This document shows, one piece after another, positions 17,055 through 26,355 of a DNA stretch of 48,426 nt; positions within the stretch are counted from its first letter, which is position 1, and every line of letters starts with the position of its first letter. The position numbers were made by a program, and so were the translations under genes. Origin of the DNA: Alistipes sp. (GTDB lineage: Bacteria; Bacteroidota; Bacteroidia; Bacteroidales; Rikenellaceae); NCBI GenBank assembly GCA_017935185.1, contig JAGBIC010000043.1, positions 1-48,426 on the forward strand. The letters run 5' to 3'. Under the pieces are notes generated by a model. The model had not been told where the DNA came from, did no database searches, and saw only the letters and a program-made list of their open reading frames with translations.

Positions 17055-17057
17055 GGC

Positions 17058-17876
17058 ATGAGGTTGCTTGATTATATAGATAATTCTCAAGCCAGTTGTG
17101 GCTCTGCAACGAGCATGGCGGATGCGAAGGTGTGGCAACCGGCCGAGGTCGTTATGAATCCCGAGCAACTTGAGCGTGCTGTTGCCGAGGGGGGTGAACT
17201 CTCAATTCTGGTTGTTCACAGTAAGAGTGATTCGGCGAAAATGAATTTTAATGTCGGACAACATGGCTCGTTGAGGTTGGTAGAGGTATTTCTTGGTGAT
17301 AGTTTTGTCGAGTGCAATATCAATCAGCAGGCGGATAGCGAGTGCGATATCGTGATGATTCAGGTTGCAGGAGCTATTGCCGATTATACTATCAATCTGG
17401 ATGGCGGACATGCCGACAATCGTCTGCGTGCTGCCTATGTTGTTGGCGATGAAGAGCGCTGCCGTGTCAGTTTGCGTGTTAATCATAATGTTGCTGATTG
17501 CACGAGTGACTCTTTGGTCAAGGGCGTGGCAGGCGGTAAGGCCGTTGGAGAGTTCAACGGTATGGTCTACGTGGCGCAGGACGCTCAACGTACCGATGCC
17601 CGACAGACCAACCGCAATGTGGAGATTGGTCCCGATGCTAAAATTATAACCAAGCCCCAGCTTGAGATTTATGCCGACGATGTAAAGTGCTCGCATGGCG
17701 CAACTGTTGGCCAAATGGATGGTGATGCGATAATGTATATGCGTCAGCGCGGTCTTTCTGAACAACAGGCTCGCCGTATGCAGCTCGAGGGTTTTGTTGC
17801 CGATGTTATTTCGGTCAATGGAGAAATAGGAGAGGCCCTCAAAGAGGAGTTGGTGGCTAAACTTGAAAAATTATAA
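17058..17876 (+). CDS. sufD: Fe-S cluster assembly protein SufD (short form)
   Basis: 272 residues, against about 430 for well-studied SufD. The C-terminal SufBD beta-helix and end are intact: NVEIGPDAKIITKPQLEIYA, the conserved CSHGATVGQMD, and MYMRQRGLSEQQARRM. The missing part is the N-terminal helical region, replaced by a short start (MRLLDYIDNSQASCG). SufC ends only 3 bases before the ATG, so there is no room for a longer N-terminus in this frame. SufD pairs with SufB in the scaffold and is linked to iron acquisition. sufS follows after 5 bases. Confidence 0.9.
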   Translation: MRLLDYIDNSQASCGSATSMADAKVWQPAEVVMNPEQLERAVAEGGELSILVVHSKSDSAKMNFNVGQHGSLRLVEVFLGDSFVECNINQQADSECDIVMIQVAGAIADYTINLDGGHADNRLRAAYVVGDEERCRVSLRVNHNVADCTSDSLVKGVAGGKAVGEFNGMVYVAQDAQRTDARQTNRNVEIGPDAKIITKPQLEIYADDVKCSHGATVGQMDGDAIMYMRQRGLSEQQARRMQLEGFVADVISVNGEIGEALKEELVAKLEKL

Positions 17877-17881
17877 TTGTT

Positions 17882-19099
17882 GTGTTTGATGTAAATGACA
17901 TACGCAAGGATTTTCCCATTCTCTCGCGTGAGGTGAATGGTAAGCCGCTTGTATATCTCGATAGTGGGGCTACGGCTCAAAAGCCGGAGTGTGTTATCGA
18001 GTGTGTCAATCGTTTGCATCGTGAGTTGAATGCCAATATTCATCGTGGTGTGCATCGTCTTTCGGAGGAGATGACCGAGTTGTATGAGCAGGCTCGCAGT
18101 CGTGTATGTGATTTTTTGGGAGGCGTTAAGCGTGAAGAGATAATCTTTACCGCAGGAGCTACCGCATCGATAAACAGCGTAGCATATGCATGGTGCGGAA
18201 AATTCTTGCGTCAGGGTGATAATATCATTGTGAGCGAGATGGAGCACCACTCCAATATCGTGCCGTGGCAGTTGGCCGCCGAGCGTGTGGGGGCCGAGAT
18301 CAGAGTTTTGCCATTTGATGATAACGGCAGACTTATGGTCGAGCAATTGGATGAGTTGCTCGATGATAAAACACGAATTGTGGCCATTGCGCAAGCCTCA
18401 AATACGTTGGGAACCCGCCCCGACCTTAAAACCATAATCGAAAAGTCGCATGCTGCGGGTGCTTTGGTTATGGTAGATGGATGTCAGGGCGTTGTTCATG
18501 GTGGAGCAAATCTAAAGGAGCTGGGATGTGATTTTTATGCCTTTTCAGGGCATAAACTCTATGGCCCTACGGGTATAGGTGTGCTGTATGGCCGTCAGGA
18601 ATTGCTTGAAGATATGCCGCCGTTTATGGGTGGTGGCGATATGGTCGATAGGGTGTCGTTTGCAAAAACCACCTATGCGCCGTTGCCTCTTAAGTTTGAG
18701 GCCGGCACAGCAAATTTTGTCGGTGCGATAGGTTTGGGCGAGGCGGTGAAGTATCTCGTGGCGCAGGATATGGCTGCTATAGAGACACATGAGCAGGAGC
18801 TTTTGCGCTATGCCGAGCAGCAGTTGTCGCAGATTGATGGGCTTAAAATATATGGAACAACGGCCGATAAGTGTGCTATAATATCGTTTAATGTCGAGGG
18901 TGTTCACAATTACGATATGGGAATGATTCTCGATAAATTGGGCGTTGCAGTGCGTACGGGCCAGCATTGCGCCGAGCCTGTGATGGCTCATTACGGAGTG
19001 ACGGGTATGTGTCGCGCTTCGATAGCGATGTATAATACCACAAGCGATATTGATGCTCTATGTAAGGGCGTTGAACGTGCTGTGAGAATGTTGAAATAA
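17882..19099 (+). CDS. sufS: Cysteine desulfurase SufS
   Basis: 405 residues with a GTG start that gives the family-typical beginning MFDVNDIRKDFPIL; no nearby in-frame ATG fits. PLP enzyme that removes sulfur from L-cysteine and passes it on as a persulfide. The Schiff-base Lys225 is in FSGHKLYGPTG, and the persulfide Cys363 in VRTGQHCAEPVM. VSEMEHHSNIVPWQ and YLDSGATAQKP are also characteristic. Last gene of the suf operon, starting 5 bases after sufD. Confidence 0.96.
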   Translation: MFDVNDIRKDFPILSREVNGKPLVYLDSGATAQKPECVIECVNRLHRELNANIHRGVHRLSEEMTELYEQARSRVCDFLGGVKREEIIFTAGATASINSVAYAWCGKFLRQGDNIIVSEMEHHSNIVPWQLAAERVGAEIRVLPFDDNGRLMVEQLDELLDDKTRIVAIAQASNTLGTRPDLKTIIEKSHAAGALVMVDGCQGVVHGGANLKELGCDFYAFSGHKLYGPTGIGVLYGRQELLEDMPPFMGGGDMVDRVSFAKTTYAPLPLKFEAGTANFVGAIGLGEAVKYLVAQDMAAIETHEQELLRYAEQQLSQIDGLKIYGTTADKCAIISFNVEGVHNYDMGMILDKLGVAVRTGQHCAEPVMAHYGVTGMCRASIAMYNTTSDIDALCKGVERAVRMLK

Positions 19100-19138
19100 C
19101 AATATAGCCAAACGTTAACCAAACTAAATATCGAAAAC

Positions 19139-19822
19139 ATGTTTATTGTACTTGAGGGAGTAGACGGCTCGGGTAAGTCAACACAGATTGCCAATTTGCA
19201 GCGAATGTTTGCCCAGCAGGGAGTTCCGAGCGAGTATTTGCATTTTCCACGTTTTGATGCACCATATTTCGGTGATCTTATTGCACGTTTCCTGCGTGGT
19301 GAGTTGGGCAGTATTGAGCAGGTCGATCCCTATGTGGTTGCATTGCTCTATGCTGGTGATCGACGCGATGCTGCAGTGCAGATTCGTGAGTGGATAGCAG
19401 AGGGTAAGGTGGTTATTTGTGATCGATATGTCTATTCGAATGTGGGGTATCAATGTGCTAAAATTGCCGATGCCGATGAGCGCGAGAAGCTGCGCGAGTG
19501 GATATTGTCGCTCGAGTATGATTATTTTGCCATTCCTCGTCCCGATATGTCGTTGTTTTTGGATGTGCCGTTTGCTTTCACCGAACGCAAATTGTTGCAG
19601 GAGGTGCGTGAGGGTGATGATCGTAGTTATTTGCAGGGTAAAAAAGATATCCATGAGCAGTCGATGGATTTGCAACGAGCAGTGCGGCAGGTATATATAG
19701 ATGCTGCCAAGCATGATGACAATATGCATGTTGTGGATTGTAGTGCAGATGATGATACTATGGCTTCTCCTGAACAGATTTTTGAGAGAATTAAATGTGT
19801 TGTTGATAAATATATCAAGTAA
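19139..19822 (+). CDS. tmk: Thymidylate kinase
   Basis: 227 residues, slightly longer than the usual 205-215. Phosphorylates dTMP to dTDP. The P-loop EGVDGSGKST is at residues 6-15. HFPRFDAPYFGDLIARFL provides substrate contacts, and VICDRYVYSNVGYQ is the DRx motif. The LID region follows near residue 155. The start is 39 bases after sufS; I see no clear -7 box in that gap, so it may be read from the suf transcript. Its last base overlaps the next gene's ATG (TAATG). Confidence 0.93.
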   Translation: MFIVLEGVDGSGKSTQIANLQRMFAQQGVPSEYLHFPRFDAPYFGDLIARFLRGELGSIEQVDPYVVALLYAGDRRDAAVQIREWIAEGKVVICDRYVYSNVGYQCAKIADADEREKLREWILSLEYDYFAIPRPDMSLFLDVPFAFTERKLLQEVREGDDRSYLQGKKDIHEQSMDLQRAVRQVYIDAAKHDDNMHVVDCSADDDTMASPEQIFERIKCVVDKYIK

Positions 19823-20940
19823 TGGCATCGAGGGCTTTGAAAATATCGGCAAATATCTGCCGTGTCATAGTCGGAGTGGTGTTTGCCTTTTCGGGCTTCG
19901 TTAAGGTCGTTGATCCTTGGGGAACATCTCTCAAGGTGAATGAGTACCTTTCGATATATGGCATTGAAGAGTTGACACCATTGAGTATGATATTCTCAAT
20001 ATGGCTGTGCGGTGCCGAGCTGATGATGGGTCTTATGCTCATTTTTCGAGTGCGCACGCGTCTAATTTCAATATTCGCTTTAGCCTCGATGATATTCTTT
20101 ACGGTACTTACTTTCTTGAGTGCCACGTGGATACCTGTTGAGGATTGTGGATGTTTTGGCGATGCGCTGAAACTCTCACCGTGGGAGACATTTTTTAAGA
20201 ATTTGGCAATTTTGCCCATGGTATTTGTTGTGTGGTATCGTTATCGCAAAGATAAGATATTTGTTTTTAAGCCTATCGAAATATTCTTGACTTGCTTGTT
20301 TTGTACGGTGGCGATGGGTTTGGGGGCCTATTGTTATTTTACTTTGCCTTTGGTTGATTTCTTGCCGTATAAAAAGGGCGCAAATATATACGATATGATT
20401 GTGGCGCAGCACGATACCGGAACCGAAGAGATGGTGGAAGAGGAGTATGTCCTTGTGTATCGGAATCGCAAGAATGGCAAGATCAAGGAGTTTTCGATTG
20501 ATGATAAGGAGTGGCAGGATGACTCGAAATGGGAGTGGGTTGAGACCCGCGTGGATAATGAGATTTCGCCCGTTCAGACCCTTATTAGCGAGTTCTCTAT
20601 CTCTGATGTCGAGGGCAATGTAACGCAAGAGATACTCACACAGGATGGTTATATGTATCTGCTCTGCGTAACAGATTTTGATCGCATGTCGGAAAAGTGT
20701 AAAGCTCGTTTAGGCAAGATTGTCGAAAAGGCAATAACCGAGGATGAGCATGTTGTATGCCTGACACCACAGCCTCTAAAAGAGGTTACCTATATGAGTT
20801 TTGCAGGTAGCGAACCGGTGCGTTGTTATAATATTGATGCAACGGTTATGAAAACTATGTTGCGAGCCGAGAATGGTGTTGTGGTGTTAAAAGATGGAGT
20901 CATCGAAGATAAATACAATTGCCGTCAGATTGATTTATAG
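19822..20940 (+). CDS. MauE/DoxX-type membrane protein with a C-terminal soluble domain
   Basis: 372 residues. The first 150 residues hold four membrane helices with RVIVGVVFAFSGFVKVVDPWG and the conserved VEDCGCFGDALKLSPWETFFKN, a dicysteine motif typical of the MauE/DoxX redox family. A fifth helix is near residues 155-178. The C-terminal ~190 residues are soluble and may adopt a thioredoxin-like fold (TQDGYMYLLCVTDFDRMSEKC), ending in GVVVLKDGVIEDKYN. Starts on the last base of tmk and ends before a terminator. A role in periplasmic thiol redox or quinone-linked electron transfer is inferred only. Confidence 0.8.
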   Translation: MASRALKISANICRVIVGVVFAFSGFVKVVDPWGTSLKVNEYLSIYGIEELTPLSMIFSIWLCGAELMMGLMLIFRVRTRLISIFALASMIFFTVLTFLSATWIPVEDCGCFGDALKLSPWETFFKNLAILPMVFVVWYRYRKDKIFVFKPIEIFLTCLFCTVAMGLGAYCYFTLPLVDFLPYKKGANIYDMIVAQHDTGTEEMVEEEYVLVYRNRKNGKIKEFSIDDKEWQDDSKWEWVETRVDNEISPVQTLISEFSISDVEGNVTQEILTQDGYMYLLCVTDFDRMSEKCKARLGKIVEKAITEDEHVVCLTPQPLKEVTYMSFAGSEPVRCYNIDATVMKTMLRAENGVVVLKDGVIEDKYNCRQIDL

Positions 20941-20970
20941 CAATTCTGGTCTGCTGGATAATATGGTATA

Positions 20971-21005
20971 AAAATTGACCTTCTGCGAGGAGGGTCAATT
21001 TTTTT
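20971..21005 (+). terminator. Strong terminator hairpin directly before the RND efflux operon
   Basis: AAAATTGACCTTC (20971-20983) pairs with GAGGGTCAATTTT (20990-21002), 13 pairs with one G-U, loop TGCGAG. Seven Ts run from 20999 to 21005. It ends the tmk/MauE transcript 30 bases after the stop. The adaptor ATG at 21010 lies only 4 bases beyond the T-run, and no -7 box lies between, so it could also act as an attenuator for the efflux operon. Confidence 0.85.
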
Positions 21006-21009
21006 GTTT

Positions 21010-22041
21010 ATGTATCGTATACTCTCTATTCTGATTGTGACACTCTTTGTGTCGTGTAAATCTTCTCATGTAAATCCTTCGCCTATACGTCCGGTGAAAG
21101 TTGCGACTGTGCATGCTATTGATTATGTGGATCGTGACTTTGCAGGAATGGCAACTGCCGATGATGCTGTTAATATGGCATTCAAAATTGCGGGACAAGT
21201 GTCAAGTGTCGATGTCTCGAAGGGCGAGATGGTCTCAAAAGGTGAACTTCTTGCTCGGCTCGATCCTCGCGATGTGGAGCTGCAGGTAGCTTCCGACCGC
21301 TCGCAATATGAGCGGGCGCGCTCTCAGTTTGAGCGTATGAGGCGGTTGCTTGATCATGAGGCTGTCTCGCGACAAGAGTATGAGTCGGCCCAGGCGGCTT
21401 ATGTTCAGGCGGAATCGGTCTACGAAAATTCCAAGGATTTATTAAATGAGACCCGCCTGCGTGCCCCTTTTGCAGGTGTCATAGAACGCACCTATGTTGA
21501 CGCTTTTCAGCGAGTAGAGTCGGGACAAACCATTTTGCGGTTGGTAAATCCGGTCAGTACAACTGTTGAATTTACCATGCCCGAAAAGAGTATGATTCTT
21601 CTCTCGGAGTCATCAATACGCTATTTTGTCAGATTTGATAATTATCCAAATGTCAATTTTGAAGCTCGGCTTGATACCTATGCCAAAACTTCATCAGACG
21701 CTTCGGGGTTCCCTGTATCACTTAAACTCAATAAAGGTGAAATTGCAAAGTATAATATCTCTCCGGGTATGACCTGCCAGGTGACAATACGTGCATCCGA
21801 TAAATTGCAATCCGCAATGTCTGTTCCGCTTACCGCCATCTATTCTCCTGCGCAGGGTGGTGAGTATGTTTGGTGTGTAGATGCCGATGATGTGGTGCAT
21901 CTGCGTAAAGTACAATTGGGTGATATATTTGGACGAGATATGGTTGCCGTAACTTCGGGACTCCGTTCGGGTGAAAGAGTTGTGGTGGCGGGTGTCTATC
22001 ATTTGCGTGACGGTCAAAAGGTGAGAATATTAAATAATTAA
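21010..22041 (+). CDS. RND efflux periplasmic adaptor lipoprotein
   Basis: 343 residues from the ATG at 21010; a TTG at 21004 is a less likely start because it falls in the terminator T-run. The signal peptide ends in the lipobox LFVSC, so the protein should be lipid-anchored. The membrane-fusion-protein layout is clear: lipoyl half-motif FKIAGQVSSVDVSKGEMVSKGELLARLDPRD, a coiled-coil hairpin near residues 95-145 rich in E/Q/R, the second lipoyl half (LRAPFAGVIERTYVD), then beta-barrel and membrane-proximal domains. It links the inner-membrane pump with the outer-membrane channel; all three are encoded here in order. Confidence 0.93.
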   Translation: MYRILSILIVTLFVSCKSSHVNPSPIRPVKVATVHAIDYVDRDFAGMATADDAVNMAFKIAGQVSSVDVSKGEMVSKGELLARLDPRDVELQVASDRSQYERARSQFERMRRLLDHEAVSRQEYESAQAAYVQAESVYENSKDLLNETRLRAPFAGVIERTYVDAFQRVESGQTILRLVNPVSTTVEFTMPEKSMILLSESSIRYFVRFDNYPNVNFEARLDTYAKTSSDASGFPVSLKLNKGEIAKYNISPGMTCQVTIRASDKLQSAMSVPLTAIYSPAQGGEYVWCVDADDVVHLRKVQLGDIFGRDMVAVTSGLRSGERVVVAGVYHLRDGQKVRILNN

Positions 22042-22045
22042 CATT

Positions 22046-25000
22046 ATGTCGGTTGTCGAATATTCAATGCGTCATCGCAACCTGCTATGGTTTGTGTTGA
22101 TACTTTTTGTCGTGGGTGGGGTGTGGTCGTTTGCCCAGATGGGCAAGAAAGAGGATTCTACCTTTGTGCTGAAAAGCGCCGTTGTCACATGCCGTTATGC
22201 CGGAGCAACCCCTTTTGAGGTGGAGCAGCTTGTATCCGAGCCTATTTCGCGTGAATTACAATCGATGCGTAAGGTCGATAAGATTACCTCGAAGTCCTAT
22301 TATGGTTTTTCATATATCACTGTCGAGCTGGAATCGGGCACTCAGGCCAATGAGATACCGCAATTATGGGATGAATTGCGTCGTAAAGTAAGTAACATCT
22401 CTTTGCATCTGCCTGCTGGCGCAGGGCCTATTGTTGTGAACGATGACTTTAGTGATGTGTATGGTCTGTATTACGGTTTAGTTGCTGATGATGGTTTTTC
22501 GTGGAGTGAGATACGTCGTTGGGCGCAACGCATCAAGACTGAGGTGGTCACAGTGGATGGTGTGCAAAAGGTTGCTCTGCAAGGCGAACAGCAGCCTGTT
22601 GTGAATATATATATCACCAAATCAATGCTGGCAAATTTTGCCATCACTCCCGAGATGATTGTTGCCACCATATCGCAGCAGAATGATATTATCAATACGG
22701 GCGATATCGATGCCGGCGAGGTGAGGATACGAATCCTCGAGCCCGGAGTCTATACCACTATTGATGATATCGCCAATCAACTTTTGATAGCCTCCGATGG
22801 TAAGCAGTTTCGCTTGGGTGATATAGCCCGCATAGAGCAGGAATATGCCTTGCCGCCTGAGGTGATTATGCGTGTTGATGGCCGAAATGCTGTGGGTATA
22901 GGGGTGGCATCTGATAGTAGTTATGATGTGGTGGCGTTGGGCTCGGAAGTCAGGTCGGTTCTGGAGCGCATCGAGGGTGAAATGCCCGTTGGAATGGAGA
23001 TTGTTCCGCTATATCCCGAAGATGTTATTGCACGGCAGGCCAACCTGTCGTTTATGATGAATCTGCTGGAGTCGGTTGCCATTGTAATTGTGGTAATTAT
23101 GTTGGCTATGGGGCTGCGTAGCGGCACGCTTATCGGCATGTCGTTAATATTTACTATTGGTGGCACTATGCTCTGCATGTACTTGATGGGTGAGAGTATC
23201 AATCGTACCTCTTTGGCCGGTTTTATAATCGCTATGGGTATGTTGGTCGATAATGCCATTGTAGTTGTCGATAATGCGTTTAAAGGCGTTGCAGGTGGCA
23301 TGCCATTGTATGCTTCTCTCTCGCATGGGGCCGATAAGCCTAAATGGGGTTTGTTGGGTGCGACGTTGATAGCTATATTCTCGTTCTTGCCCCTCTATTT
23401 GGCTCCATCGTCTGTTGCCGAGATTGTAAAACCTCTTTTTGTGGTTATTTCACTGTCGTTGCTCGTTAGTTGGTTGCTTGCCATAACGCAAGTGCCGGCC
23501 TTTGGGTTGTCAATGCTTAAGGTACAGGTGGATGTGGCGCCCGTCGGACGATACAAATGGTTTGAATCGGTGCTGCATTGGTCGCTGAATCACCGAGTAA
23601 TGGTTGTGGTTATCTCTGTGCTGGCATTTGTTGCCTCGATTGCGGCCATGCGCATGATGCCTCAAAACTTCTTTCCGCAACTCGATAAACCCTATTTCCG
23701 AGCAGATGTTATACTCCCCGAGGGTTACGATATAAACGCCACGCAAGAGAATTTATCCCATATGAGCAATTGGCTGTTGGCGCAACCCGAAGTGGTCAGG
23801 GTCTCGACTGTGGCGGGAGGAACTCCTCTGCGTTATTATTTGGCAAGCAGTAGCGTATCTCAACGCCCTAATTTCGGTAATCTGCTTGTCGAGATAAGTC
23901 ACAAGCGTCATACTGCGGAGGTGATGGGCCGTTTTGAAAAATATGTGGCCGAGCAATGCCCTGATGTGTGGTTGCGTTCATCACTGTTTAAGTTGTCACC
24001 TGTTCCAGATGCTACTATCGAGATTGGTTTTGTCGGACATGATGTCGACACCCTGCTTGCTTTGGCGTCGCAGGTGGAGCAGATTATGTGGGATAATCCA
24101 TCGGCTGTCAATGTTCGAAACAGTTGGGGTAATCGTATTCCTACATGGCTTCCGGTTTACTCGCAGGTGAAAGGCCAACGTATAGGGGTTGGGCGCAGCC
24201 GTATGGCGCAGTGGATTACACTTGCCACGCAAGGTTATAATATGGGCGAGTTCCGCCGAGGGGATGAATCGTTGCCGATTTTGCTTAAGGATGAGGATAT
24301 TGGAAGTTACAACCTGTCGAATCTTCAATCTATGCCAATTTTTTCGCAGGGAGGCAGGGTGTTCTCAATCGAACAGGCAAGCAGCCGCTTTGATTTTGAA
24401 TATCGTCAGGGGGTGGTTCATCAGTATAACCGCCAACGAGTGATAAAGGCACAGTGTGATCCAACCAAAGGTGAGAATACCCTTCGTCTTTATGATGAAT
24501 TGCTGAAACAGGTGAAACGCGATGTTGTTCTCCCCGATGGTTATACCATGAAGATATTTGGTGAACAGGAGTCGCAGCAGGAGTCAAACGAGGCATTGGG
24601 TAAAAATATGCCTTTGGCGTTGGTGTTGATATTTATCATATTACTACTGCTTTTCAATAATTATCGCGATCCCATTGTTATATTGCTTATGATTCCACTG
24701 ATTTTTATAGGCGTAGTGGCAGGACTGCTTGTGACTGGAAACAGCTTCGATTTCTTTTCTTTGCTGGGGTTGTTGGGCCTTGTTGGCATGAATATCAAAA
24801 ATGCTGTGATTTTAGTCAGTTCGATAAACGATTTCCGGCAGGAGGGTAAAACGCCCTATGAAGCGGTCTTTTTGGCAGCAACCAATCGTTTTGTTCCTGT
24901 TGTCCTGGCCTCTCTTACTACGATTTTGGCGTTGATTCCTCTGCTTTTCGACTCTCTATTTGCCGGTATGGCCGCCACTATTATGGGTGGATTGCTGGTA

Positions 25001-25099
25001 GCTACCATGCTTACAATGATTGTTCTTCCGGTTGTCTATGCACTGTTTTATGGTGTTGTGGGCGGTCAAAAACTTGTTGGTGTAAAAACGAATAAATAA
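22046..25099 (+). CDS. RND-family efflux transporter, inner-membrane pump
   Basis: 1017 residues, the usual size for the HAE-1/AcrB-like family. A first membrane helix at residues 10-30 is followed by a large periplasmic porter region. A block of helices around 335-480 contains GMLVDNAIVVVDN (the proton-relay position, Asp402 followed by Asn rather than Asp-Asp). A second periplasmic domain and a final helix block (MPLALVLIFIILLLLFNNY, then GLVGMNIKNAVILV) follow. It is a proton-driven exporter; the substrate cannot be read from sequence. Starts 4 bases after the adaptor stop and 11 bases before the TolC-like gene. Confidence 0.95.
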   Translation: MSVVEYSMRHRNLLWFVLILFVVGGVWSFAQMGKKEDSTFVLKSAVVTCRYAGATPFEVEQLVSEPISRELQSMRKVDKITSKSYYGFSYITVELESGTQANEIPQLWDELRRKVSNISLHLPAGAGPIVVNDDFSDVYGLYYGLVADDGFSWSEIRRWAQRIKTEVVTVDGVQKVALQGEQQPVVNIYITKSMLANFAITPEMIVATISQQNDIINTGDIDAGEVRIRILEPGVYTTIDDIANQLLIASDGKQFRLGDIARIEQEYALPPEVIMRVDGRNAVGIGVASDSSYDVVALGSEVRSVLERIEGEMPVGMEIVPLYPEDVIARQANLSFMMNLLESVAIVIVVIMLAMGLRSGTLIGMSLIFTIGGTMLCMYLMGESINRTSLAGFIIAMGMLVDNAIVVVDNAFKGVAGGMPLYASLSHGADKPKWGLLGATLIAIFSFLPLYLAPSSVAEIVKPLFVVISLSLLVSWLLAITQVPAFGLSMLKVQVDVAPVGRYKWFESVLHWSLNHRVMVVVISVLAFVASIAAMRMMPQNFFPQLDKPYFRADVILPEGYDINATQENLSHMSNWLLAQPEVVRVSTVAGGTPLRYYLASSSVSQRPNFGNLLVEISHKRHTAEVMGRFEKYVAEQCPDVWLRSSLFKLSPVPDATIEIGFVGHDVDTLLALASQVEQIMWDNPSAVNVRNSWGNRIPTWLPVYSQVKGQRIGVGRSRMAQWITLATQGYNMGEFRRGDESLPILLKDEDIGSYNLSNLQSMPIFSQGGRVFSIEQASSRFDFEYRQGVVHQYNRQRVIKAQCDPTKGENTLRLYDELLKQVKRDVVLPDGYTMKIFGEQESQQESNEALGKNMPLALVLIFIILLLLFNNYRDPIVILLMIPLIFIGVVAGLLVTGNSFDFFSLLGLLGLVGMNIKNAVILVSSINDFRQEGKTPYEAVFLAATNRFVPVVLASLTTILALIPLLFDSLFAGMAATIMGGLLVATMLTMIVLPVVYALFYGVVGGQKLVGVKTNK

Positions 25100-25110
25100 A
25101 TTATAATGCT

Positions 25111-26355
25111 ATGAACAGAATACTCTTATTGTCATTTACTCTTCTTTTTTCGACTGCGTCGTGGGCTCAAATATCACTCGCGGAATATCGTGATAGCGTC
25201 TATAAATATAGTAACTCAATTAAAGATGCGGTGTTTGTGGTTGAGCAGAGTCGTGAGCAGATGAAAATGGCAAAAACCGATTTCTTGCCGGAGGTATCTG
25301 CCTCGGGCTCTTTTACAACGCTTTTTCGCCGTCCCGAAGGTGGTGATTTGTGGAATTTCACCCTTGGGCCTCGTATTGAACAGTTGATTTATGGGGGTGG
25401 AATTGTGCGAAATGCCTATAAGCAGGCCGACAATAATTATCGGGCCGCATTGTGGGGTGAGGCTGCAGCAATTCTTGATATGCGCTATGAGGCCGATTAT
25501 GCCTATTGGCTGTTGTCGGCCATGAAACTTTATGTGGCGGCAACCGAGGAGTATGTCGGAATAATAAAATCACTTTATGGTGTTGTGAGAGAACGCTTTC
25601 AGGAGGGATATGTAGCCAAGGGCGATTTGTTGCAGGTGGAAACCCGATTAAGCGATGCCGAATATTCGTTGCTTGCCATCAAAAACAACTACGATGTAGC
25701 CCTGCACCGTTTTAATAATTTAAGCGGCAGGGAGGAGGGGCTTGATGTGGAGCTGCAAAATTCGATAATCGATTCTATACCAATGCCGCGCCGTATCGGT
25801 CTTGAGGAGATGTTTGACCGAAGACCCGATGTGAACTTTGCGGAACTCGATATTGTTTCGGCAAAATACGGAGTCAAAATTGCTCGGGCTGCATATAATC
25901 CCCAAATTGGAGTGGAGGTGGGTGGCTCATGGCAGACCTACTCTCCCAATAATGGGGGGCGTACCTATCTTGATGGCGCAATGGTTTTGTCGCTCGATGT
26001 GCCGATATTTCATTGGGGAGAACGCAAGCGGGCGGTGGCTATGGCGCGAGCCGAGGTTGGGCGTATGGAAAATCGCCTAGATGAGGTGTGTGGTGATGCG
26101 GCCCAGTTTGAGGCGGATGATTGGAGCCGCCTGAGCAGCAGTTATGCCCAAATGCAGTCATCGTTGCATAATTTGGAAATTGCGGGCGAGAATCTCTCTA
26201 TTAGTACCTACTCGTATAGCGAAGGCAAAGCGACGGTTCTTGATGTTTTGCAGGCGCAGATAAGTTGGATACAGATATACACCAACGCCATCACCGCACG
26301 TTTTGATTATGCGGTGGCGGTGTCGGCGTATATGAGAACAACAGCGGCCGATTAA
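25111..26355 (+). CDS. TolC-family outer-membrane efflux channel
   Basis: 414 residues with a cleavable signal peptide ending near SWAQ (residue 20). The two repeated outer-membrane-efflux-protein halves are visible, with long helices rich in E, Q and A (QSREQMKMAKTDFLPEVSASG; LEIAGENLSISTYSYSEGKATVLDVLQAQ). The Y-x-E-G-K-A-T-x-L-D-V-L-Q-A segment is characteristic of the family. It completes the tripartite system with the two upstream genes. The stop codon overlaps by 4 bases the end of the convergent OsmC-family gene. Confidence 0.92.
   Translation: MNRILLLSFTLLFSTASWAQISLAEYRDSVYKYSNSIKDAVFVVEQSREQMKMAKTDFLPEVSASGSFTTLFRRPEGGDLWNFTLGPRIEQLIYGGGIVRNAYKQADNNYRAALWGEAAAILDMRYEADYAYWLLSAMKLYVAATEEYVGIIKSLYGVVRERFQEGYVAKGDLLQVETRLSDAEYSLLAIKNNYDVALHRFNNLSGREEGLDVELQNSIIDSIPMPRRIGLEEMFDRRPDVNFAELDIVSAKYGVKIARAAYNPQIGVEVGGSWQTYSPNNGGRTYLDGAMVLSLDVPIFHWGERKRAVAMARAEVGRMENRLDEVCGDAAQFEADDWSRLSSSYAQMQSSLHNLEIAGENLSISTYSYSEGKATVLDVLQAQISWIQIYTNAITARFDYAVAVSAYMRTTAAD

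Noticed and set aside
26352-26355. Four-base overlap of the TolC-like and OsmC-family stops as a regulatory device
   Set aside because: Convergent genes sharing a few bases at the stop codons are common and need no special explanation.
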